Below, piece by piece: positions 55,441 through 64,000 of a DNA stretch of 64,000 nucleotides. The DNA is from Litsea cubeba (taxonomy: Eukaryota > Streptophyta > Magnoliopsida > Laurales > Lauraceae): positions 27,679,205 to 27,743,204 of the forward strand of contig CM022953.1 of NCBI GenBank assembly GCA_012931725.1. Reading direction: 5' to 3'. Numbering within the stretch: position 1 is the stretch's first letter; each line of letters begins with the position of its first letter. The notes under the pieces were generated by a model. It was given only the letters and a program-made list of their open reading frames with translations. It made no database searches and was not told the DNA's origin. The position numbers were made by a program, and so were the translations under genes.

Positions 55441-55859
55441 TGGAAATGATTGTGGGAAAGACAACAACTGGGTTTGTTAGGGATTTTGTGTATTTGCAAT
55501 TTGATGGATGCATTATCATTTTATTCATCTCATGAATTTTCACACATGCATTGATTTAGAATATCTTGAAATCTTAATTTTCACTTGTATGGTTTTAAAA
55601 CTTTCAGAATTCATGTTTCATGCATATTTGTGTTTTAAACTTGGTTGCATTTAGTTTGAAAAGGATTTTTTATAAATCAAGTTAGCCAATGTTTTAAAAG
55701 TTTTAAATCATCTCAGCATTTTAGTTTTCATTTTTTTAAAACTCTTAAAATGATTTAAAACATGTTTCCTAGCTTGATTCTATGGCTTAAAGTCCCCACA
55801 AGAAAATCTCTCTTAAAATGGTTTTTCGGTTACCTCGCGGCTAGCCGCATGAGTAGTAA

Positions 55860-56030
55860 CATCACTATTCACTAGCCGTTTGAACAGTAACATCACTATT
55901 CACTGTTCACTGTTCACGATTCACTAGCCATTTGCACAATAACACTATTCACTGTTCACTAACCATTTGAACAGTAATACTATTCACTGTTCACTGTTCA
56001 CTGTTCACTGTTCACTAGCCGTTTTATAAC
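55860..56030. repeat. ACTGTTC(ACTGTTC) short tandem repeats
   Basis: Multiple CACTGTTCACTGTTCAC stretches mixed with CTAGCCGTTTGAACAGTAA phrases. GAACAGTAA and TTCACTGTTC are largely complementary, so local foldbacks are possible. It lies about 40-200 bp upstream of a TATA box and is probably U3 of the LTR of E. Confidence 0.75.
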
Positions 56031-56061
56031 CGTTGGGCTAGCCGTTAGCAACCTTTTTGGC

Positions 56062-56073
56062 TATAAAAAAGGA
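56062..56073 (+). promoter_or_regulatory. candidate TATA box of LTR of element E
   Basis: CTATAAAAAAGG; the LTR end lies about 1.3 kb downstream at 57357. Confidence 0.45.
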
Positions 56074-57357
56074 CATTTTCTTTGAGAAAAAAATGTAGAA
56101 CTTTTGAGGAGTTTTGAGGCCAAGGAAGGAGGATGTTTTAAGAGCATTAGTGAAGGGAATATGGGGCTATTCCATTGATTCAATCTTGGAATCTTTTTCT
56201 AATGGCCAACTTTGAGGAGTTTGGAGACAAAGGAAAGGGGATGAACCAAGAGAGATCAAGGGATCATTGGCAAGAGCTAAAGCTTGTATTAATGAAGTTA
56301 AATCACCAAGTAAGCCTTTGCTTTTCTTAATCATTGTTTTATGCTTTGTTAAACTATTGGTAAATGATTTTAGCATATAAACTATGATGTGTTGAATCCT
56401 CTACTTCCTTAATCTATGATTTAAGTCATAGGATTCTTCACCTTGATTTCAAAACAAGTTTGTTTTATAAACTTTGTTAATCATGCATTGCCAAAATCTT
56501 TGATTTCTTTTATGTCATGATTCATTAACTTGTTTTGAATATTTCCTTGTTGTTTTCATTCATTTAAACCTTTGTTGAATTAGTTTGGTTTTGAAAACAA
56601 CATTGCACATGCATCACATGTTTAGACTAAATTAATTTCATACAACTTGTGAACCCTTGATTTTCATATCTTCTACAAGTTTGTATTTGGTACTTGTGAT
56701 TTGCATATCACTTCAATCAAATCTTTTTATGAGCATTAAACTTTTGAATTGCTTTAAGCATAAAATAGATTGAGCTTTAATTTTAATCTTGATTGAAGTT
56801 TTCACACACAGACACACACCTCATAAGCATTCATCTTTGTAATCCTTAGTGTTTGTGTGAGTTTGTTATTCACTTTCATATCCGCCTATCTTAGAGGTAA
56901 ATTTATTGAGCTAAATTGCAATCTCGTAGAGTGTTTTGTGAAGACACTTTCGTTGAGAAAAATCTATTGTTGTAAGGTTATTGCTTAGCCATTGAAAAGC
57001 ATCTTGTAAAGGTTGTTGTTAAGCCTTGAAAAACAACATTGTAAGGTTATTGCTTATCATTGGAAAGCATATTGTAGAGGTTATTGCTTAGCCTTTTGAA
57101 AAGCATAATAGTGGAAATCCGGTAGGGTGTTGAGTCACAAGCCGGTAGTGGATGTAGGCATTGAGGCCGAACCACTATAAATCTTGTGTTGTGGTGATAG
57201 CATTGTGGTGATTGTGTTTGTTTAAGCTTCCGCATTTTGTTTGATTAATCATCACATGTGACTAATTGATTTAATTAAGTTAAAATTGGTCATAGTTGGT
57301 CACTAATTGTAGCTCACCCAAATCACCCCCCCTTAGGGTAGGATCTGTGGACTTTCA

Positions 57358-59114
57358 ATTGGTATCAGAGCCTCGTGCTCTATTTTTAGGATTAAGTGTT
57401 TGGAACTCTTGATTAGGTGTAAAAACCTAGAATTTAAAACGCTAGTTGTGTACCCCATGAAAATCATTAGAATGGACTCCACTGTGATAGACCTTGTAGA
57501 TTCTTGTGGAGATTCTTCTAGACCACACTCTTCTTCCATCTATTGGAGATTCAAAATTGAAATTAATGAATCTAAAGTTAAATTAAAAGAAGAAGAAAAT
57601 GATGAATGTGAAGCTTATGAGGAATTGTACACATGGTCCTTAGAGCTTTCTAAGAAGACTAAAAGATTAAAAGAAGAATCTAAAAGGCTAAACCAAGAAT
57701 TAGTCTCTTCTAAAAATGAACTTAGAGAAAAAGATGAATTAATAAATTATGTAGAATCTAAGTTCATGATCTCTTTACATAATCTATCTAATATTAAAGA
57801 TGACATAAGAGAATCAAAGATAGATTGTGATAATCTTAATAAGGAAAATTCTAAACTAAGAGATCAATTACAAATGCAAGATGAAAACATTAACAACCTT
57901 GAATCTAAGTTGACCATTTCTATGGAAAATCTATCTAATGCACAAAATAACATAAAAACTCTAGAACTTGGATCCAACGTTATTAATGAAATTAAATTTG
58001 AATTAAAACTTGCCCATGAAGAACTAAACAAATTTAAGGGAATTGAATTTGAACTAACAAAAGTTAAAAATGAAAATTCAACCCTTAAAAACCAAGTCAC
58101 TCAACTTGAAACTTACAAACAAAAGTATGAGTGCAAATTTACCCAAAGTGAAGAAAATTTTGAAAAGTTATTTAAATTGGGTAAATCACAAAGAGATAGG
58201 ACGGGTCTTGGATTTGATAGGAATATTTCTCATGACCCTAAGTTCACCAACAAATTTGTTAAAGGTGAGTCCTCATTCTCTAGCACTCACACTTCCTTGC
58301 CCAAAACTAAATGCAATTATTGTGGCATTGAAGGACATTTTAGGTTTGAGTGCAAATCAAGGAGAAGCAATGTGTCTAAAATCATTTTTAAACCAAAGAA
58401 AGTAAAATCAAATTCTATGATGATTACGACACTAAAAACCAAGGAAGACTCCAAGAAGAATAAACAAGTAAAACCTATTAAAAAGGAGTCTCCTAAAATA
58501 GATTCTAAAAAGGTTAAACAAGTTAAACCAACTCTAAAAGAATCTATTAACGAAAAGCTTCTCAATCTTCCTCCCATAACTCAACAAATGAAAGAACTTT
58601 TGAAGAAAGTTGCAAATTTAAATCTCAAATTCAAAAGTCAAATAAATGGAGGAAATAAGAAGAAAAGAAAAGGAAACCAATCCCCTAACAAACAAACTCA
58701 CCAACCTCAAAAGACTAATCACCAACCTAAGCCAAATTTAGTTAAATCTAAACATCATGGTGATAAGTCTAAATTGAATATTTATCAAGTCAAATCTCCT
58801 AAAATTGGTGGGGTTTTAAACCTAGACCTCAAAGACCAAACCTCTCAAGACCTTAGGTGGATTCCTAAAGTTATATACTTAGACAAACCTTAAGGCCTTG
58901 GACCTCATTGACCAACCATGCTTTTTAGTTAAATTTTTTTTTGTTGGTCATGTTCATTTGCATTTATGTTCTTTCATTAGTTACATTTCTTTGAATGCAA
59001 TGTTTATTTGTAATCAATTGATTTTGTCTCTTGCACCATTCTAGTTAAATATCATGGTTTTCAAAATCACTTTGATTATAATTTTCTCATGTTAGATTTG
59101 CTTTTTGCTCACAT
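57358..59114 (+). mobile_element. copia element E, truncated by element G
   Basis: A 5' LTR end (GACTTTCA at 57357; its start is not determined but probably lies before 55860) is followed by AT and TGGTATCAGAGCC (57360-57372), the Met-type primer site, then one Gag-like ORF. Element G begins at 59115 inside it, and no integrase or RT is visible. The rest may lie beyond G. Confidence 0.78.
57457..58893 (+). CDS. Gag-like coiled-coil protein of element E
   Basis: An intact 478-residue frame; start chosen at the first in-frame ATG after the primer site (57457; 57472 is possible). It lacks the usual N-terminal copia Gag domain. It consists of a long Glu/Lys/Asn coiled coil (about 30-250; YEELYTWSLELSKKTKRL), a knuckle CNYCGIEGHFRFEC (about 285-300), a Lys-rich tail with repeated KxVKQVKP words and RWIPKV near the end. 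Related copia Gags have this second half after a first domain and knuckle, so the N-terminal domain seems deleted. Protein made only of this part would be RNA-binding at most. Confidence 0.75.
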   Translation: MKIIRMDSTVIDLVDSCGDSSRPHSSSIYWRFKIEINESKVKLKEEENDECEAYEELYTWSLELSKKTKRLKEESKRLNQELVSSKNELREKDELINYVESKFMISLHNLSNIKDDIRESKIDCDNLNKENSKLRDQLQMQDENINNLESKLTISMENLSNAQNNIKTLELGSNVINEIKFELKLAHEELNKFKGIEFELTKVKNENSTLKNQVTQLETYKQKYECKFTQSEENFEKLFKLGKSQRDRTGLGFDRNISHDPKFTNKFVKGESSFSSTHTSLPKTKCNYCGIEGHFRFECKSRRSNVSKIIFKPKKVKSNSMMITTLKTKEDSKKNKQVKPIKKESPKIDSKKVKQVKPTLKESINEKLLNLPPITQQMKELLKKVANLNLKFKSQINGGNKKKRKGNQSPNKQTHQPQKTNHQPKPNLVKSKHHGDKSKLNIYQVKSPKIGGVLNLDLKDQTSQDLRWIPKVIYLDKP

Positions 59115-60566
59115 TGTTGACACCAAAAATGTCACTTTGCCTTTCCAAGATCCAAAGAGCTACATGAAGTCGCAACCTGCCATAAATAGGCAATGCTGCT
59201 TCCAAAAATAAAATCTTGTCAGAATCAAACAAAAACTGCAAGATTCTTCCAGACAGCCAAAAGAGGAGTACACAAGAAGTTTCAAGCCATTTCAAGATCA
59301 TTTGGCCTAACTTCGCTTCTCCGACAGCCAAATCAAGCCTCTCGGCGGTAAAGCTCTCCGGGACCATGATTTCCAAGACAGAACCTATGGATCATCTTAA
59401 AATGACTCCAATAGGTTCCCTGTCAAATTTCAAGTCAATCGGACATCGGTTGACCGCACATCAAACCGCGACATCTTCATCGCGACAAAAAGCAAGTCTG
59501 CAGGTGATAGGACCCCAAACGGCTTCGAAACTCAAACAAAAGCCTATGGTTGGTCTTATTTATTGCTCAGGAGGCTTCACACCAAATTTCAGGTCATTCC
59601 GACATCGTTTGACCCAGTTTCAGCTTTTGACAGAAAATCGGCAGCTCTGCGCGACAAAGTCTTCGGCTTTCTTAGGAAATTGGAAACTTTGCAAAATAAA
59701 ATGCAAGGATTCTCATCAGGTTTCCTACAAAGAAATCAGGCCAATAAATGATCAAAATGTCAAAGAAAAGTACAGAAGAAAAAAAGAATCAGAAAAAAGC
59801 AAAAACGGACGCAAAACGGGACCAGAAAGGGGGAAAACCCCCCCAGGGTCGCAGACCCCTGCGACCCTGGGCCAGGGTCGCCGGCGACCATGGACCCCGG
59901 GGTCGCCGGGAAAGCCCCGGAAACCCCGGTTTTCGCCGTTTTTTCGCGATTCGAGGAGCCCAGCCTCTGGTACTTTCCAAAATTCATGCTTTTGAGACAC
60001 CAAGTCCTCTGATATCCGTCCAAAACACGGGTAAATCATCAAGAGTATCAAAGACAGTATTGATCGCCACCCGATCAACCAAAAAAAGTGTGCTTTCCAC
60101 CCGACCGATCGAGAAGTCGACAGGACAGATGGCACCGACCCGCTGTTGGCAACAAACACCTGAAATTACATGGTCATCTGATGTCGATCTACATGAAGAT
60201 CCATCGATGATCATCGACAGAAGAATTCCAAAAGACGTGGCACGGCCCGCGACTCTTCAGCTGCTCGGCGACCACTTAATGCGATTAATTGACTAGCTTT
60301 ATTACAGTCATTAATCCATTTCTTTGGACGGCCCAATCAGAAGCAAGCATTCGGGAGTTACAAGTCAAGAAATTCATGGCATTTAACCCATGAAACTCCT
60401 CCCATCATGGCGATTAAAGGCGATTAAATGCCCTTAATCTCCTCCGGCCAATCAGAAGCCAAGAAAAAGGAGTTACAAAATAAACAATTCAATTTTGTAA
60501 CTCCTCCCATTATGCGGCTTAATGACATTAAAAGCCCATAAACTCTCCTAAATGGCTACCAAGAGC

Positions 60567-60576
60567 CTATAAATAG
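60567..60576 (+). promoter_or_regulatory. TATA box of element G LTR
   Basis: CTATAAATAG, identical to that of A; about 1450 bp from the LTR start. Confidence 0.7.
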
Positions 60577-61070
60577 AAGAGCACTCCAAAGGAATCCAGA
60601 TCGGAAAAACACACAACAAACATCAGACAGCAGTCAGAAATCCAGAGAAAAGAAAAAGAGAGAAAACTCTGCGGAAGTTCTACACCGGCCACCGCAACAA
60701 GGTGACAAAAGTCCCTTGGGGGGTACCCCCCCCAAGGTCCTTGCCTTCTCCTCCTGCCTCCAATGGCTTAGATATGGCTTTTCAGCCCGTCTACTCGGTT
60801 TTTTATTGGACATAGGACCTTCCTTTGGTCTTTGTCTTCTAAAAACCCGAGGTTATAGCCAAGCCAAGCGAATCAAATAGCATCCTCTGTTCTCATCTGC
60901 ATGGATGATGGCGAAGCCCACATATGGCTTGCGACCGTCAATCTAAACGAGTCCTCCACAATCTCCTGAGAAGTTAGATCCTCCTTTTCTTGCTTTTCAT
61001 TGTAGTTTGTATTTTTTTAAAAGAGACAAAAATCACAATTCTTGTCTTTCATTGTTGATAAGGATTGTAA

Positions 61071-61168
61071 ATCGGCTATAAACGCCAAAATCGGCTATAA
61101 ACGCCAAAAATCGGCTATAAACGCCAAAAATCGGCTATAAACGCCAAAATCGGCTATAAATGCCAAAA
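61071..61168. repeat. GGCTATAAACGCC hairpin repeats in LTR of G
   Basis: Five units of GGCTATAAACGCC (last with TGCC) with AAAATC linkers; inverted match of 20883-20955, one unit more than A. Confidence 0.85.
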
Positions 61169-61441
61169 AAATCGCCTTTCACGGCAAATCAAGAAAATGT
61201 CTCTTTTCTTAAATATATGTGCAATGGAAAACTTGAAAGAAGTTGATTTCCTTTTTACTTGCGAAGGTTGATCTCCGGATCACCATTTGCAATTCCAAGT
61301 AAAATAGAAAATCTGGCACACCCACAAAAAAAGAAATGTTGATGCACGCCCCTGCCCCCCGGTTACGAAAGGGTCGGACCCGACGGACTCTCATGTCCGC
61401 CGACCTCGGTAGGAACCAAGCAGGAGCGCGGTCCATCAAGC

Positions 61442-61461
61442 TGGCTCACCCGGTGGGACTC
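61442..61461 (+). other. candidate primer-binding site of element G
   Basis: TGGCTCACCCGGTGGGACTC; its complement has the spacing of a tRNA 3' arm (CCA end, 7-nt acceptor strand, 5-nt T-stem strand). The tRNA is not identified. Confidence 0.55.
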
Positions 61462-61689
61462 GTTTATTTGAGAACACGATGCTAGAAATGAAATATTTGC
61501 ATATCATATATTTTGCTCTATGCTTATATTTCTTTTCTCGATTCCTTGGCTACTTTATAATTGGTGGCCTATGTTGAATTCTGCAAAAAAAAATGAGATG
61601 AGATTTTTTGTTTGGAAATTTCTAATTCTTTGAATTTATTTCCATTCTTTCTCTTTTCAAAAAAAAAAATTAAAAAAAAAAAAAACAAA

Positions 61690-62345
61690 AAAATCAGATT
61701 TGTCATTTTTGGATTCAAAATTGAGAAACCTTGATCCGTTCCTATCGTTCATCGCGCTTGCAGAAATGTTGAGCCTGTTCGACTAAGGTTTTGGGCCATG
61801 GTTTCTCTTCGATGAGTTCATTAAAAAATCAAAAAAAAAATATATATATATATATATAAAAAAAAAAATTTTTTAGATTTCTCAATTTGGATTCAAAATT
61901 GAGAAACCTTGATCCGTTCCTATCGTTCATCGCGCTTGCAGAAATGTTGAGCCTGTTCGACTAAGGTTTTGGGCCATGGTTTCTCTTCGATGAGTTCATC
62001 AAAAAAAAAAAAAATATATATATATATATATAAAAAAAAATTTTAGATTTCTCAATTTGGATTCAAAATTGAGAAACCTTGATCTGTTCCTATCGTTCAT
62101 CGCGCTTGCAGAAATGTTGAGCCTGTTCGACTAAGGTTTTGGGCCATGGTTTCTCTTCGATGAGTTCATCAAAAATAAAAAAAAATATATATATATATAT
62201 AAAAAAAATTTTTTTAGATTTCTCAATTTGGATTCAAAATTGAGAAACCTTGATCTGTTCCTATCGTTCATCGCGCTTGCAGAAATGTTGAGCCTGTTCG
62301 ACTAAGGTTTTGGGCCATGGTTTCTCTTCGATGAATTCATAAAAA
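61690..62345. repeat. leader tandem repeat of G, four units
   Basis: Units of about 170-180 bp, each with TTGGATTCAAAATTGAGAAA, TCGCGCTTGCAGAAATGTTG and TTCTCTTCGATGA, separated by A-runs and (AT)n. Inverted relative to 19500-20365. Confidence 0.9.
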
Positions 62346-62599
62346 TAAAAATAAAATAAAAAAAATATATATATATAAAAAAAAAAGACATAGACCACTA
62401 AGGTTAAACCAACTGTGTTCTTTGATCATGGTTGATTCAAAGAAAAGCCTTGTCCAGAGTGTGGAGACAGCTTGACTGTTCTAGGCAAGGGTCCTCCAAA
62501 CGGGTTCATTAAGTAATCCTACCCTTACCTGGGGGCAATTCTATCAATCAAGATTTCATAAGACCGGGTTAGGAGGCCTATGTGTACTCTCTCGTCTTT

Positions 62600-63010
62600 T
62601 AAATAAAAAAAAAATAAAAAAAAATATAAAAATTTTAAAATAAAAAATAAAAAATAAAAAATAAAAAAAATTTTCAAAAAAAAAATCTTAAAAAAAAAAT
62701 AAAAAATAAAAAAAAAAGATTTTTTTAAAAAAAAAAAAAAAAAATCTTCAAAAAAAAAAAATCTTCAAAAACTTCAAAAAAAAAAACTTCCGTCATTTTG
62801 GGTTTAGATCGGAGAAATCTTGGTCTTCTTCTTTCTGAGCACTGGCGCTCGCGGAAATCGCTGAGCCCGTGTTCAGATTGGAGTGCCTTTTGCTCTCTTT
62901 GATGAACCCGATATTGGCCTTTCAAAAGAAAACTCGTCATTTTTAGATTCAGATCCGAGAAATCATGGTTCATTTCTTTCTGAGCACTGGCGCTCGCGGA
63001 AATCGCTGAG
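62600..63010. repeat. A-rich tract and two diverged leader units of G
   Basis: 62600-62790 is nearly pure A/T. 62825-62900 and 62975-63045 carry the two GAGCACTGGCGCTCGCGGAA units seen at 18868-19090. Confidence 0.8.
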
Positions 63011-63462
63011 CCCGTGTTCAGATTGGAATACCATCTGCTCTCTTTGATGAATCCAATCTTGACCTTTCAAAACAGAGAATCTCATCTCATAGATGCGGTC
63101 TCAAAACATTTGTGTCTAGCGGTACTAGTACGCCCTTTCAGGGTCTACTGTATTGCGACCGGCACATCTGTAACTCCAACTTTATATTCTTCTTACCTCG
63201 AGCAAGCTCTGCTTCTCGATAAGTCGAATTTAAGTTCACAATTGCTTCTAGCAGTCACTGGGATGCCCATTCCGGGCTTACCACACCTGCGATCAGAACA
63301 ATTGTACCCTCTATGGCATTTTGCCTTCCTCATATTGTTTGGGTCATCTACCTCGAGCAATTTGAAAAGACGAAACCATAGAACTTCCCATTTATGATCA
63401 TTATATTCTTGTGATTACTAATGGATGTGGTCTTGTTTCAGAAATTTTCGAAAAAACTAACA

Positions 63463-64000
63463 ATGGCAGCTTCACTAACCATTACTTTCGACGAAAGCAA
63501 GCACCAACTCATGCTTCAACAGAAGCAAACCACGCGCACCTACAAGCGCCCCATCAGCTGCCGAAGTGTCAACTCCCTCGGCAACTCTGTGAACTCCGGG
63601 TCGACCTCGACTCCCCGGACTATCGTCTTCGGGACGCTGGGACCATTCCCACTTCCTGAGGAACAAGCTGCTCCCTCCAAGAAGCAGAAACTCGCCTCTC
63701 AACGTGTCACTACCGTGACACCAAAGGCGAGTACAAGAAGGCCTGAAGCCCGTGGCAGCCCCACGAAGCCTCAACCTGCAAACAACCAGGTCTACCCCAA
63801 GACTTGGTCCCCAAGACCTTCACCAAAACAAAGAAGGTCCCAGACATCCACTAAGCCAGCATTCCTGGCCCCACTCAAGGAGAACCAGTTCTATCCTCTT
63901 GCTTACATGAAAGAGGAGAGACCCATCTCCAACCTGACTTCAAAGTCATCCCAGCATGAGCCGGCTTGTTCCTACAAGCCCAAAATCAAGTCATGCATCA
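63463..64000 (+). CDS. extra ORF upstream of gag (ORF1), element G, partial
   Basis: Starts MAASLTITFDESKHQLML and stays open to the window edge (179 codons). Basic, Ser/Pro/Thr/Lys-rich, with FGTLGPFPLPEEQAAP, SWSPRPSPKQRR-like and FYPLAYMKEERPISNL segments, nearly identical to the product in A. An in-frame ATG at 63421 adds 14 residues in this copy only. Function unknown. Confidence 0.72.
   Translation, partial: MAASLTITFDESKHQLMLQQKQTTRTYKRPISCRSVNSLGNSVNSGSTSTPRTIVFGTLGPFPLPEEQAAPSKKQKLASQRVTTVTPKASTRRPEARGSPTKPQPANNQVYPKTWSPRPSPKQRRSQTSTKPAFLAPLKENQFYPLAYMKEERPISNLTSKSSQHEPACSYKPKIKSCI

Larger units (their letters stand above)
59115..61438 (+). repeat. 5' LTR of element G
   Basis: TGTTGACACC...CCATCA, about 2324 bp (A: 2319). 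TATA box CTATAAATAG at 60567-60576 with two CCAATCAGAAGC boxes upstream (about 60332 and 60447). GC hairpin 59842-59871 (13-bp arms). The end is set by the candidate primer site. Confidence 0.82.
59115..64000 (+). mobile_element. Tat/Ogre-type element G, second copy of family A, right end outside window
   Basis: Sequence from 59115 matches the reverse complement of 22917 downward: LTR, primer site, leader repeats and the start of ORF1. Only the 5' part is visible. Copy G has four leader repeats where A has five and differs in spacer lengths. It interrupts copia E. Confidence 0.93.

Overview
This is a stretch of repeat-dense nuclear DNA from a flowering plant. The evidence is intron-bearing host gene remnants (a plastid-targeted terpene synthase, a ROP GTPase fragment, an F-box/kelch fragment, a Tubby-like F-box fragment, a TCP-domain fragment) and plant-type LTR retrotransposons and a CACTA transposon nested in one another. 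I see no complete, clearly functional host gene; I cannot name the species.

Layout. 1-22917: a very long Ty3/gypsy element of the Tat/Ogre type (A) on the minus strand, running off the left edge. In minus-strand order it has a 2.3 kb LTR, a repeat-filled leader, an extra ORF, gag, RT with two RNase H domains, and integrase; an antisense spliced ORF with a plant mobile domain lies on the plus strand at 21-3727. A young copia element (D, 6521-13589) sits inside its pol. 22918-23933: a copia integrase remnant (F) and a TRIM-like LTR. 24069-45046: a minus-strand terpene synthase pseudogene (exons 1-5 seen). Intron 3 holds a gag-only Tat-like element (B, 26492-35046) and intron 2 holds a CACTA element (36418-43579) carrying captured F-box/kelch and ROP fragments. 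45047-48614: intergenic DNA with simple and tandem repeats. 48615-52576: a gag-only copia element (C) inserted in a Tubby-like F-box fragment. 52577-57357: relic sequences including a TCP pseudogene, then the end of another copia LTR. 57358-59114: a truncated copia gag-type region (E). 59115-64000: a second copy of the A family (G) on the plus strand, running off the right edge, so A and G form a large inverted pair.

How the parts relate. Target-site duplications fix several insertions: GGGTT for D, AGTAC for B, ATA for the CACTA element, AGACG/AGATG for C. D and B have nearly identical LTR pairs and are recent; C is clearly more diverged. In A and B the sense pol and the antisense ORF converge, and the space between them is filled with tandem arrays whose units fold into small hairpins. 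In A one array shows paired, compensating base changes between units, the most unusual signal in the window. Several coding breaks lie in homopolymers, so some may be sequence errors rather than true lesions.
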